DNA from: Clostridia bacterium
Lineage (GTDB): Bacteria; Bacillota; Clostridia; Lachnospirales; Lachnospiraceae
DNA: 64,000 nucleotides
Assembly: GCA_003249225.1 (NCBI GenBank)
Contig: QKJQ01000036.1
Coordinates: 62,001-126,000, forward strand
Direction of reading: 5' to 3'
Shown in pieces: positions 25,026-33,929 of the stretch (positions are counted from its first letter, which is position 1; every line of letters begins with the position of its first letter). Below the pieces are notes generated by a model, which saw nothing but the letters and a program-made list of their open reading frames with translations, did not search any database and was not told the origin of the DNA. Made by a program: the position numbers and the translations under genes.

Positions 25026-26465
25026 GTGAACAAGAAATTTAACATCAGTATTTTTTATATATTATTCTTTCTGGCAGCCGTTTTTTTATCCGGTTTTGTC
25101 CTGTTAGAACTAAGGGAAGATTTTCTTGCTGTTCTGGGATCCATTGCTGTGCTTCTTATTTCTGCATATCTTCTGATTGATAAACTTCATGAAGACATTC
25201 TTTTTTATCTTAGCGAATTAAAGAATGGAACAAAAACGACAGATGAGACGGAGAAAGAAAAGCTTGCTCCTTATCTGGATGAAATTCAAAAGATTGAAAA
25301 AGCGACCTACACAGCAACGAAAAAGAATGCTATTGCCAGTGAAGATCATTATAAAGACCTGTTGATCCAGGTAAATCGAATCAGTGATGAACTTCAGCAG
25401 CTGATGCAGGCAACCGAAAAAGGTGTAGAAAACGTTCCAGGAAAGCAGTTGATTCAGATTCAGCAACAGATACTTGATCAGGATGCCGAAAATTATCGCT
25501 ACCAGACCAATGCACTGAAAGCCATTGTTAAATATAATAAGGAAAATGCAAAACAGATTGCTGAGAATGCAAACTCCAATGCTCAGAATATTCTGAAACA
25601 AAGCGAAACAGACACAGACAGGATATTGGAAGGTCTTCATCTGCTCGGCGAACAAGTCGTACAATTATCCATGATTCAGGAACGGATTAACGACAGAATT
25701 GACAAAATGCAGGAAAGTGGAATGCAGATAATCAGGGAAGAAGCTGTAAAAGCAGTACCTTTACCGGAAGCGACTCGGGTTTCTGCGCCAATCCCGGAAC
25801 CTATCTCTGAACCTACCCCTGAACCAATCATAGAATTAGAATCCGAAACATTTCCTGAGCCGAGCGCAGCATCTGAACTGATTCTTGAACCTGAGCCACT
25901 AAGTGAACCGGAACCGGTCCTTAAATCGGCACCGGCGCCGGAAGCAAAGCCGGAACCAAAGCCAGAACCAACGCCAGCTCCAAAAGCAGAAATACCGGTT
26001 CCATCAGGCGATCCGAATAAATCATTAAGTGCAGATGAGATAGCCGCAATGTTCGCAGCGGCAGCAACCCCGGCGCCGGAAGCAAAGCCAGAACCAAAGC
26101 CAGAACCAGCGCCAGCACCAAAAGCAGAAATACCGGTTCCATCAGGTGATCCAAATAAATCATTAAGTGCAGATGAGATAGCCGCAATGTTCGCAGCGGC
26201 AGCAACCCCGGCGCCGGAAGCAAAGCCGGAAGCAGCGCCAGCTCCAAAAGCAGAAATACCGGTTCCATCAGGTGATCCGAATAAATCATTAAGTGCAGAT
26301 GAGATAGCCGCAATGTTCGCAGCGGCAGCAACCCCGGCGCCGGAAGCAAAGCCGGAACCAGCGCCAGCACCAAAAGCAGAAATACCGGTTCCATCAGGCG
26401 ATCCGAATAAATCATTAAGTGCAGATGAAATAGCCGCAATGTTCGCAGCGGCAAATATGAAATAA
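25026..26465 (+). CDS. membrane coiled-coil protein with four C-terminal peptide repeats
   Basis: A 479-residue protein: two transmembrane helices forming an N-terminal hairpin (about residues 6-26 and 33-54), a long cytosolic coiled coil (60-240; heptads in DELQQLMQATEKGVENV and following), a Pro/Glu-rich stretch (245-303), then four repeats to the end. Each repeat has a Pro/Glu/Lys-rich spacer and the conserved core GDPNKSLSADEIAAMFAAA. The core LSxDEIxAM resembles the CheY-binding N-terminal peptide of FliM (LSQxEIDAL). GTG at 25026 is used because AAGGAGG ends ten bases upstream. No family name is known to me; a membrane scaffold that offers several docking peptides is an inference. Confidence 0.75.
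   Translation: MNKKFNISIFYILFFLAAVFLSGFVLLELREDFLAVLGSIAVLLISAYLLIDKLHEDILFYLSELKNGTKTTDETEKEKLAPYLDEIQKIEKATYTATKKNAIASEDHYKDLLIQVNRISDELQQLMQATEKGVENVPGKQLIQIQQQILDQDAENYRYQTNALKAIVKYNKENAKQIAENANSNAQNILKQSETDTDRILEGLHLLGEQVVQLSMIQERINDRIDKMQESGMQIIREEAVKAVPLPEATRVSAPIPEPISEPTPEPIIELESETFPEPSAASELILEPEPLSEPEPVLKSAPAPEAKPEPKPEPTPAPKAEIPVPSGDPNKSLSADEIAAMFAAAATPAPEAKPEPKPEPAPAPKAEIPVPSGDPNKSLSADEIAAMFAAAATPAPEAKPEAAPAPKAEIPVPSGDPNKSLSADEIAAMFAAAATPAPEAKPEPAPAPKAEIPVPSGDPNKSLSADEIAAMFAAANMK
25935..26462 (+). repeat. coding tandem repeats of 138, 138, 126 and 126 bases
   Basis: Units start at 25935, 26073, 26211 and 26337. The first two are 46 codons, the last two lack a Lys-Pro-Glu-Pro block. 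Bases are almost identical between units, including silent sites, so the array arose or was homogenised recently. Confidence 0.92.
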
Positions 26466-26467
26466 GA

Positions 26468-26545
26468 AACAGCGTGTGATGATCTTTCTCTGGCATTCAT
26501 TCATTATGAAACCAGAATAGAAGAACCTTTACACGCTGTTATTTT
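26468..26545 (+). terminator. terminator after repeat-protein gene
   Basis: AACAGCGTGT (26468-26477) pairs perfectly with ACACGCTGTT (26530-26539), followed by ATTTTTAT. The long loop of 52 bases makes it less efficient than a short hairpin. Confidence 0.6.
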
Positions 26546-26589
26546 TATGTATTACCTGCTATACCAGCAGAATTCTATTGAATGAAAGA

Positions 26590-28542
26590 TTACGAGGCAT
26601 CCAGATCACCTAACTCGGTTCCACCGGAATAAGTGCCGCCGGAGTAAATACCATTCGTGCTGTCAGTCGAATAGCTTCCACCAGAGAATACGGTATAGGT
26701 TTCGCCGCTTACTAGTTCCGGCATGCAGATTACAGCACAGCTATAGGATTTTGGTGATGCTATGGTAAGTATTTCATTGCCCTTACTGTCTTCAACATGC
26801 AAAATGGTATCAGCGTTCATGCTTATGGTAAAGGCAAGAACTCCCTGTTCGGTATCGGAAACACTCTGTGCCATGCCACTGCTTCCAAGCGCAACGACCG
26901 TACCGCCGGTCAAGGTAAAGCTGTCGTCATAGTCAAGTGCACCGTTCATGTTATCGGTAGGTCCATAGACTATAACGGTACCGCCGGTCATGGTAATGCT
27001 TCCATTAGAGTCAACTCCGTCACCGGCAGCATTGACAACGGTATATCCACCACTGATTGTCGTTGTACCTGAGGTGGAAGACTCCATACCGCCACCGCCC
27101 CACTGCCGGTTGCTTGATGCGGAACCATCAACACCCCCGGCTGCATTTGTTCCGTCATCGGTCGATGTAATGTAATTTGTTCCGCCTGTAATGTTCAGAT
27201 CTACGGCTTCGAAGCCTTCATAGCTTTCTGCAACAATGGTCGTACCACCGGCTACAACAAGGACATCATCTGAGTGAAGTCCATCATCACCGGAGGTGAT
27301 GTAAAGCGAACCATCATTTACGGTCAGGGTGCTTCCTGCGTGCAGGGCATCATCCGAGGAATCAATGGATATATAGCCACCGTTAATGGTCAGGTCGTTT
27401 GCTGCTTTTAATGCTTTTGCACTGGATGAATCGGAGGTATCAGTTGAGTTGCTTGTACTGCTTGATGAACTGCTTTGTCCGGGTCTGCCACCGCTGCCGC
27501 GATCCCAGGTTCCCCAGTCAGAGTTATGGACTGCACCATTTGCGCTTCCGCCGCCGGTAGACAGAGCAATCGTTCCGCCGTTGATCGTAAGGTCGGTAAC
27601 TGCTTGAATTCCATCCTGTGAAGCTGTAATTGATAATGTTCCGTCTTCTATTAATACATATCCTTTTCCGTCATCTGTTGCATTGTTCGTTCGAAGACCA
27701 TCGGCTCCGGCTTCGACCGTAATGGTTCCAGCGGTGATTGTTATGGAATCCTTACCACGTATACCGTCATCGACGGCGGTTACATAAAGGGTTCCGCCAT
27801 TTATTTCAAGATCGTCTTTTGAATGAATTCCTTTGGCATAGTTGCCGGTTACATAAAGCGTACCGGAACCTTCTATAACAAGATCGTCTTTGCTGTATAT
27901 TGCAGCATTTGGAACATCGCTTTCGTCATCGGTTGAAACTTCAGCATACGTTGAACCATCCTGTATTAGATTCACAGAACCTTCTGCAAGAGTTAGAACG
28001 GTCTTCTTCGGAGAACTGATGACATAAACGGCTGATGAATCGCTGCAGGTGAGATCTACTCCATTTAATATCAACTCTACTTTTTTATCATCGCTCGTAT
28101 TTACAATGATCTGACCGTCATTCAAGGATCCTGAGATCAGATATGTTCCAGCGGAGGTAATTGTTATGAGACTTCCATCAGCGGCTGCACCGGTACCGTC
28201 GATGACGGCACTGTCCCCCTGAAGGGTTATGGTGGCATCCACATCAAAATTCTCGGAAGTGGTCACTGCGTCCGACGGAGCATCGATACTTGAAGTTTCG
28301 ATCGGGGTTACAGTAACAGAGGCATCTTCTGATATTGTAACAGAAGAATTACCGGAAACAGAGGACGAGCTGTTTGTTCCTGATGAACTGCCGGAAGTGT
28401 CAGCCGAAGTGTTTGAGGAATCAGTACCATTGGTGCTGACGTTTGTTGCTGAATTGCCGCCTGTCGTATCGGAGCAGCCGGTCAATGCAATGGTTGCAGT
28501 AACCAGGCAGAGAACGCAAATTTTTTTACATAGTTTTTTCAT
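26590..28542 (-). CDS. beta-helix lipoprotein, carbohydrate-binding Cthe_2159-like
   Basis: A 650-residue lipoprotein. The signal sequence ends in LTGCS (lipid on Cys 23), then comes a Ser/Thr/Gly/Asn linker to about residue 85. The rest is a right-handed parallel beta-helix with rungs such as DDLVIEGSGTLYVTGNYAKG, DGIRGKDSITI and SGDDGLHSDDVLVVAGG; the Asp-Asp-Gly turns suggest calcium binding. This layout matches the Cthe_2159 family, which binds cellulose and acidic sugars. It is displayed on the cell surface. GGAGGTCATAA precedes the ATG. Its exact ligand is unknown. Confidence 0.82.
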   Translation of the reverse strand: MKKLCKKICVLCLVTATIALTGCSDTTGGNSATNVSTNGTDSSNTSADTSGSSSGTNSSSSVSGNSSVTISEDASVTVTPIETSSIDAPSDAVTTSENFDVDATITLQGDSAVIDGTGAAADGSLITITSAGTYLISGSLNDGQIIVNTSDDKKVELILNGVDLTCSDSSAVYVISSPKKTVLTLAEGSVNLIQDGSTYAEVSTDDESDVPNAAIYSKDDLVIEGSGTLYVTGNYAKGIHSKDDLEINGGTLYVTAVDDGIRGKDSITITAGTITVEAGADGLRTNNATDDGKGYVLIEDGTLSITASQDGIQAVTDLTINGGTIALSTGGGSANGAVHNSDWGTWDRGSGGRPGQSSSSSSTSNSTDTSDSSSAKALKAANDLTINGGYISIDSSDDALHAGSTLTVNDGSLYITSGDDGLHSDDVLVVAGGTTIVAESYEGFEAVDLNITGGTNYITSTDDGTNAAGGVDGSASSNRQWGGGGMESSTSGTTTISGGYTVVNAAGDGVDSNGSITMTGGTVIVYGPTDNMNGALDYDDSFTLTGGTVVALGSSGMAQSVSDTEQGVLAFTISMNADTILHVEDSKGNEILTIASPKSYSCAVICMPELVSGETYTVFSGGSYSTDSTNGIYSGGTYSGGTELGDLDAS

Positions 28543-28729
28543 TTATGACCTCCATGATTTCAATCGTGTTTCTTTACAAATCTATTGCATAATTTACACA
28601 GAATTAACAATAGTACATCCTTAGAATACAAGGTATTTGTTTAGAAATTGTGTCTTTATTATTAGAAGGCAGAAGAGTGAAAGAATATGATAATTCTATC
28701 ACAGGCAATTTTGTGCCCGCGCGTCAGTG

Positions 28730-28780
28730 CTTGTTCAAACCTGATATGCGCTAAGATAAGTGCAGGAATGGAGAAAACAA
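28730..28780 (+). repeat. hairpin-SD repeat element, copy D (orphan)
   Basis: The head GCTTGTTCAAACCTGATA matches copies A-C. The stem has changed on both sides but still pairs: TGCGCT with AGTGCA (one G-U). It ends AGGAATGGAGAAAACA with no start codon or open frame after it. It sits in a 330-base intergenic space between the lipoprotein gene and the polyamine leader promoter. Confidence 0.75.
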
Positions 28781-28872
28781 GAGAAAATAGCATTTAACAA
28801 AGGGAAAAAGCAGTGTTAAATGTGCTGATAAAAGCTCTGAAAGTTTTGTTATAGTAAATAAAAAATTTTATC

Positions 28873-28901
28873 TTGACAAACTTTCTAAATGATTATATAA
28901 T
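28873..28901 (+). promoter_or_regulatory. consensus sigma-A promoter of polyamine leader
   Basis: A perfect TTGACA (28873-28878), 17-base spacer and perfect TATAAT (28896-28901), the strongest promoter in the window. Transcription should start near 28908, about 400 bases before the first start codon. Confidence 0.93.
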
Positions 28902-28907
28902 CGCACT

Positions 28908-29244
28908 AGTTTATAGAGTCGATGTAGTTACGACGAGAACATATTGACCGCTCTTTAAAATCCAGAGCCAAGGCCAGACGGACAGCCGGGTCAACTGCCG
29001 AACGCAGTGAAAACTGCATTATTGATTGAGTTAGAAGCTCAAATTTTATAAGATGGTTACTTAATAACCAAACGTGTATAAGGTACACACTTGTGAAACG
29101 ATCAATAAGAGTGGTGAAAGTAGTTCTTGCTACATAAGACTCTGAAATCAGATAGGTGAATTATTACAGCTTGATTTGACTGTGTATAATTCATCAATTA
29201 GTGAGACAAGTGACAGGTATCGCATAGACGCGGTGCCTTTTTTT
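28908..29244 (+). ncRNA. large structured leader RNA upstream of polyamine operon
   Basis: About 337 nt between a consensus promoter and an intrinsic terminator. Visible helices: GCTCT/AGAGC (28950/28964), TTGACC/GGTCAA (28944/28989), a GAAA tetraloop hairpin GCAGT/ACTGC (29004-29017), TTATTGAT/ATCAATAA (29019/29101) closing a junction of three hairpins (29026-29042, 29054-29070, 29074-29088), GTAG/CTAC, and GAATTAT-ACAG/CTGT-ATAATTC (29158-29192). CACTTGT (29088) can pair with ACAAGTG (29206). AGAGTC at 28915 and AGAGT at 29108 compete for the same ACTCT (29139). No riboswitch, 6S, RNase P, tmRNA or SRP signature is seen. It could be an attenuator for the operon or a free RNA. Confidence 0.75.
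29215..29244 (+). terminator. terminator at end of leader RNA
   Basis: AGGTATCGC (29215-29223) pairs with GCGGTGCCT (29230-29238) with two G-U pairs and a six-base loop, then T7. It lies 67 bases before speD, so some or all transcripts from 28908 should stop here unless an antiterminator forms. Confidence 0.88.
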
Positions 29245-29311
29245 GTGTTTTAAAAAGATTAGTGGTAAACTTTAAGTATGCGGTTTTGAAATAATTCGTC
29301 AGGGGGATCAC

Positions 29312-30076
29312 ATGGAAAACAAATTGAAGCTATATGGGTTTAATAATCTGACAAAGTCGTTGAGTTTTAATATCTATGATGTTTGTTACGCAAAATCAGA
29401 GCGGGAGCAGAGAGATTATATCAGTTATATTGATGAACAATATAATTCGGAGCGTCTGACCAGCATTCTGTTCAAAGTGACGGAGATGATCGGAGCAACC
29501 GTTTTAAATGTGGCTAAGCAGGATTATGAACCACAGGGTGCCAGTGTAACATTTCTTATAGCAGAAGAGGCAATGGCAGCAGCCCAGAGCGGGAATACAG
29601 TAGTAGCTCACCTTGATAAGAGCCACGTTACCGTGCATACCTATCCGGAATATCATCCGGAGAATTCCATAGCAACCTTTCGTGTTGACATTGATGTAGC
29701 GACCTGTGGGGAGGTCACACCGCTGTCCACACTGGACTTTTTGATCGGAAGCTTTGATTCTGATATTATAACAATGGATTACCGTGTCAGAGGCTTTACC
29801 CGTGATATGGTGGGAAAGAAACTGTACATTGATCATAAAATCACATCCATACAGGATTATATAGATGCAAAAACACTGGAACGTTACGATGCCATAGACA
29901 TTAACATGTATCAGGCGAACCTGTTCCACACCAAGATGCTGATCAAGGAAGTGGATCTTCAGAATTATCTGTTTAAAACAGATGTATACGAAATTGCTCC
30001 AAAGACAAGACTTAACATTACGAACAGCCTTCGCCAGGAAATGATCGAAATTTTCAGCGGAGTCAATGTCTACTAA
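29312..30076 (+). CDS. speD: S-adenosylmethionine decarboxylase proenzyme
   Basis: A 254-residue pyruvoyl enzyme of the longer bacterial (E. coli) type. The self-cleavage site is [13 protein letters not shown]: Ser 104 becomes the pyruvoyl group of the alpha chain. [14 protein letters not shown] holds the conserved proton-donor Cys. It makes decarboxylated AdoMet, the aminopropyl donor for SpeE. First gene of a five-gene polyamine operon; GGGGGATC precedes the ATG. Confidence 0.95.
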   Translation: MENKLKLYGFNNLTKSLSFNIYDVCYAKSEREQRDYISYIDEQYNSERLTSILFKVTEMIGATVLNVAKQDYEPQGASVTFLIAEEAMAAAQSGNTVVAHLDKSHVTVHTYPEYHPENSIATFRVDIDVATCGEVTPLSTLDFLIGSFDSDIITMDYRVRGFTRDMVGKKLYIDHKITSIQDYIDAKTLERYDAIDINMYQANLFHTKMLIKEVDLQNYLFKTDVYEIAPKTRLNITNSLRQEMIEIFSGVNVY

Positions 30077-30089
30077 GAAAGGAAAGGCG

Positions 30090-31553
30090 ATGGATCAGAG
30101 AAAAGCACCGATTTATGAAGCTCTTGAAGAATTAAAAAGCATGCGCCTGGTCCCATTCGATGTGCCGGGTCATAAGCGGGGCAAAGGGAATAAAGAACTG
30201 ACCGATTTTCTTGGGGAGCGATGCATGACGGTGGATGTAAATTCCATGAAGCTGCTCGACAATCTCTGTCATCCGGTCAGTGTAATAAAAGAAGCGGAAG
30301 AACTGGCAGCAGAAGCATTTGGCGCAGCCCATGCCTTTTTTATGGTAGGTGGAACGACTTCCTCCGTACAGGCAATGATTCTGGCTGTATTAAAAGCAAA
30401 AGATAAAATCATTATGCCAAGAAATGTTCACAGGAGTGCCATCAATGCACTGGTCCTTTGCGGAGCCATACCGGTATACATTAATCCGCAGACAAATGAA
30501 CAGCTGGGTATATCGCTTGGTATGTCCGTTGAAGATGTAAAAGCTGCGATCCTTGCTAATCCGGATGCCAAAGCAGTCTTTGTCAATAACCCAACGTATT
30601 ATGGGATCTGTTCGAATCTGAAAGAGATAACAAAACTGGCTCATGAGCATGGAATGAAAGTACTTGTAGACGAAGCCCATGGAACTCACTTTTACTTTGG
30701 CGAGAACATGCCGATTTCGGCCATGGCAGCCGGTGCAGACTATGCTTCGGCGAGTATGCATAAATCAGGTGGTTCACTTACCCAGAGTTCCTTTCTGCTT
30801 TGCGGAAAAGAAGTCAATGCCAACTATGTGCGGCAGATCATCAACCTGACACAGACAACGAGCGGATCCTATCTGCTGCTTTCAAGTCTCGACCTGTCGA
30901 GAAGAAACCTGATATTGAATGGAAAAGAGATCTTCTCTAAGGTGACGGAGCTTGCCGAATACGCAAGAGAAGAGATCAACCAGATCGGAGATTACTACGC
31001 TTATTCTAAGGAACTGATCAACGGTGATTCGATCTATGATTTTGATGTAACCAAGTTGTCTGTAAACACACTGGGGATCGGGCTTGCCGGAATCGAAGTA
31101 TACAATCTTCTGCGTGACGAGTACGAGATCCAGATCGAGTTTGGCGATCTTGGCAACCTTCTTGCCTATATCTCTGTCGGCGATACAAAAAAGAACATAG
31201 AACGTCTGATTGGAGCACTTTCTGAGATCAGAAGGCGCTATTACCTTGAAAAGCAGGTGAGCACAAAAGGAGGACTGCAGTCACACGAATACATCAATCC
31301 TGTTGTTGCCTGTTCACCGCAGGAAGCATTTTATGCCGAGAAGATCAGTCTGCCGCTCGAGGAAAGCATCGGAGGAATCTGCTGTGAATTCGTTATGTGC
31401 TACCCGCCGGGAATTCCGATCCTGGCACCGGGGGAGAAGATTACAAGAGAAATAATTGATTATATTAATTACTCAAAGGAAAAGGGAAGTTCGCTGACCG
31501 GACCGGAGGATATGGAGATTACCAGACTGAACGTCATGAAAGGAGTCATCTGA
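30090..31553 (+). CDS. speA: Orn/Lys/Arg decarboxylase, probable arginine decarboxylase
   Basis: A 487-residue PLP enzyme of fold type I, the short form without the N-terminal response-regulator wing domain, as in Bacillus SpeA. The start VPFDVPGHKRGKGN and the DEAHGTH segment (Asp 194) are conserved, and the PLP Lys is 225 in SMHKSGG. It makes agmatine if arginine is the substrate; lysine or ornithine cannot be excluded from sequence. The ATG at 30090 has AAAGGAAAGG upstream; an ATG at 30066 overlaps the end of speD and lacks an SD. Confidence 0.88.
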   Translation: MDQRKAPIYEALEELKSMRLVPFDVPGHKRGKGNKELTDFLGERCMTVDVNSMKLLDNLCHPVSVIKEAEELAAEAFGAAHAFFMVGGTTSSVQAMILAVLKAKDKIIMPRNVHRSAINALVLCGAIPVYINPQTNEQLGISLGMSVEDVKAAILANPDAKAVFVNNPTYYGICSNLKEITKLAHEHGMKVLVDEAHGTHFYFGENMPISAMAAGADYASASMHKSGGSLTQSSFLLCGKEVNANYVRQIINLTQTTSGSYLLLSSLDLSRRNLILNGKEIFSKVTELAEYAREEINQIGDYYAYSKELINGDSIYDFDVTKLSVNTLGIGLAGIEVYNLLRDEYEIQIEFGDLGNLLAYISVGDTKKNIERLIGALSEIRRRYYLEKQVSTKGGLQSHEYINPVVACSPQEAFYAEKISLPLEESIGGICCEFVMCYPPGIPILAPGEKITREIIDYINYSKEKGSSLTGPEDMEITRLNVMKGVI

Positions 31554-32416
31554 TGGAGTTATGGTTTAGTGAAAAGCATACAAAGACAGTAAAACTTTCA
31601 ATAAAGGTCGATAAACAGATCTACACCGGACAAAGCGAGTTTCAGCGTATTGACATCTTTGAATCCAAGGAATTCGGAAAATTTCTGACACTTGATGGGT
31701 TCATGATGTTAACAGAAAAAGACGAATTTATCTACCATGAAATGATAACCCATGTACCGATGGCGGTTCATCCAAAGGTTGAGAATGTGTTGATCATTGG
31801 AGCCGGTGACGGTGGTGTACTTCGTGAGCTGACAAGATATAAGACAATACAGCACATCGATCTGGTCGAGATCGATGAGATGGTCGTGGAAGTATGCAAG
31901 AAATATCTCCCACAGACAGCCTGTGGGTTTGACGATGACAGAATCAGTCTGTACTTTGAAGACGGCTTAAAATTCATCCGAAAAAAAGAAAAAGAATATG
32001 ATCTGATTATTGTAGATTCGACCGATCCTTTTGGGCCGGGAGAAGGATTATTTACCAGAGAATTCTACGGTAACTGCTACAAAGCACTGAAAGACGACGG
32101 AATCATGGTCAACCAGCATGAGAGCCCGTTCTACGAGGAAGACGCGATTGCCATGAAGCGCGCACACAGAAGGATCATTGAATCCTTCCCAATCAGCCGT
32201 GTATATCAGGCGCATATTCCGAGTTACCCATCCGGTCACTGGCTTTTTGGCTTCGCATCAAAAAAATATCACCCGCAGCGGGATATAGATGCAGACAAAT
32301 GGAATGCCTTGGGTTTTGAAACAAAATATTATAATACAAATCTGCATCAGGGAGCATTTTATCTGCCGAACTATGTAGAACAAATGCTGGAAGATGTAGA
32401 AGAATCGGAACTGTAA
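31553..32416 (+). CDS. speE: spermidine synthase
   Basis: A 287-residue aminopropyltransferase. A short N-terminal beta domain is followed by a Rossmann-like methyltransferase fold with GAGDGGVLRELTRY (dcAdoMet binding) and the catalytic VDSTDPFGPGEGLF. It moves an aminopropyl group from dcAdoMet to a diamine (putrescine, agmatine or cadaverine). The ATG shares one base with the stop of speA (TGATG), so the two are coupled. Confidence 0.95.
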   Translation: MELWFSEKHTKTVKLSIKVDKQIYTGQSEFQRIDIFESKEFGKFLTLDGFMMLTEKDEFIYHEMITHVPMAVHPKVENVLIIGAGDGGVLRELTRYKTIQHIDLVEIDEMVVEVCKKYLPQTACGFDDDRISLYFEDGLKFIRKKEKEYDLIIVDSTDPFGPGEGLFTREFYGNCYKALKDDGIMVNQHESPFYEEDAIAMKRAHRRIIESFPISRVYQAHIPSYPSGHWLFGFASKKYHPQRDIDADKWNALGFETKYYNTNLHQGAFYLPNYVEQMLEDVEESEL

Positions 32417-32566
32417 CAATAAGTACAATAAATGCAGTGATGACAGACATCGCAAGGATTACAATTGTTGAAGAGATGAATTATGTTAAAAACTGACAAT
32501 TGATGAAAAATAACAACTTTTAAGCAGATCCATCACAAACCCAACCACAAACAGGAGGAAGAAATC

Positions 32567-33766
32567 ATGGGAAAAGTGTTAATCATCGGATGCGGCGGCG
32601 TTGCCAGTGTGGCAATTCATAAATGCTGCCAGAACAGTGAAGTATTTTCAGAAATTATGATAGCAAGCAGAACAAAGAGCAAATGTGATGCTTTGAAAGC
32701 AAAACTCGACGGTGGAAAGACCATCATCCATACAGCACAGGTCGATGCGGATCATGTAGATGAACTCATCGCGTTGATCGATAATTTTAAACCGGACCTT
32801 GTACTGAATCTGGCACTTCCCTATCAGGATCTTACGATCATGGATGCCTGCCTTGCAACCAAAACGAATTATGTGGATACAGCCAACTATGAACCGATTG
32901 ATACGGCAAAGTTCGAATACAGCTGGCAGTGGGCTTACCGGGAAAAATTCGAAAAAGCTGGTATTACAGCACTTCTTGGCAGCGGATTTGATCCGGGAGT
33001 TACCGGTGTGTATTCAGCGTACGCTATGAAACATTACTTTGACGAGATCCATACCATCGATATCCTTGACTGTAACGCAGGAGATCATGGTTATCCATTT
33101 GCGACCAACTTCAATCCGGAGATCAACATCCGCGAGGTAACAGCGAATGGCAGTTATTGGGAGAATGGAAAAGAGATCGAGACGAAACCAATGGAGATCA
33201 AACGTGTGTATAACTTCCCTCAAGTTGGTGAAAAGGATATGTATCTCCTCCATCACGAAGAGATTGAAAGTCTTGCGCTTAATATCAAAGGGATAAAGAG
33301 AATCCGTTTCTTTATGACCTTTGGACAGAGCTACCTTACGCATTTAAAATGTCTTGAAAATGTCGGCATGACTTCCATCGAGCCGATCAACTACAATGGA
33401 ATGGAGATCGTACCGCTGCAGTTCCTGAAAGCAGTGCTTCCGGATCCTGCTTCCCTTGGTCCACGTACCAAAGGAAAGACGAACATTGGCTGCATCTATA
33501 CCGGTGTGAAAGACGGAAAAGAAGTATCCTATTACATATACAATGTCTGTGATCACGAGGAATGCTACCGTGAAGTGGAGAGTCAGGCGATTTCCTATAC
33601 GACAGGTGTGCCGGCGATGATCGGTGCCATGATGCTTATGACAGGGAAATGGAATAAACCGGGCGTTCATAACATTGAAGAGTTCGATCCGGATCCATTC
33701 ATGGAAGCATTGAATAAGTGGGGACTTCCTTGGGTCGAAGATTTTAACCCAACGATGGTCGACTAA
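32567..33766 (+). CDS. carboxynorspermidine/carboxyspermidine dehydrogenase
   Basis: A 399-residue saccharopine dehydrogenase-like enzyme. VLIIGCGGVASVAIHKC is the NADPH-binding fold; ALLGSGFDPGVTGVYSAYA and the C-terminal YTTGVPAMIGAMMLM are typical of CANSDH/CASDH. It joins aspartate semialdehyde to a diamine by reductive amination, giving carboxyspermidine from putrescine. AGGAGGAAG precedes the ATG. The 150-base gap after speE holds no clear terminator, so it is likely cotranscribed. Confidence 0.93.
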   Translation: MGKVLIIGCGGVASVAIHKCCQNSEVFSEIMIASRTKSKCDALKAKLDGGKTIIHTAQVDADHVDELIALIDNFKPDLVLNLALPYQDLTIMDACLATKTNYVDTANYEPIDTAKFEYSWQWAYREKFEKAGITALLGSGFDPGVTGVYSAYAMKHYFDEIHTIDILDCNAGDHGYPFATNFNPEINIREVTANGSYWENGKEIETKPMEIKRVYNFPQVGEKDMYLLHHEEIESLALNIKGIKRIRFFMTFGQSYLTHLKCLENVGMTSIEPINYNGMEIVPLQFLKAVLPDPASLGPRTKGKTNIGCIYTGVKDGKEVSYYIYNVCDHEECYREVESQAISYTTGVPAMIGAMMLMTGKWNKPGVHNIEEFDPDPFMEALNKWGLPWVEDFNPTMVD

Positions 33767-33768
33767 AT

Positions 33769-33888
33769 CAAAAGTGCTATACACAAGTAGGTATTGAAGG
33801 TGATAAAACCTCGGTTGAATTTAGAACAGATGGGTATATTGAACCTTCAAATTCAGTAATCCGATGGAATGTACATTACATAAAGTGA
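33769..33888 (+). pseudogene. possible short coding remnant
   Basis: The space between the dehydrogenase and decarboxylase genes holds a 39-codon open frame without a start. It reads VGIEGDKTSVEFRTDGYIEP, SNSVIRWNVHYIK, then TGA: a protein-like text (RTDGY..P...IRW.VHY) not related to polyamine enzymes. It looks like the C-terminus of a lost gene, but chance cannot be excluded. Confidence 0.3.
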
Positions 33889-33929
33889 ATTCCCGGTAAA
33901 ATCTTTGGACAGAACGGAAAGGAGAAGGC

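Noticed and set aside
25676..26500. 274-codon minus-strand frame, Gly/Ala/Ser-rich repeats
   Set aside because: Complement of the repeat protein gene; the plus frame has SD, TM helices and a coiled coil, the minus frame has no start signals.
28908..29244. Known riboswitch or housekeeping RNA (SAM-I, lysine, 6S, RNase P, tmRNA)
   Set aside because: None of their core sequences could be found by reading; the fold is a multi-hairpin junction rather than a single long rod.
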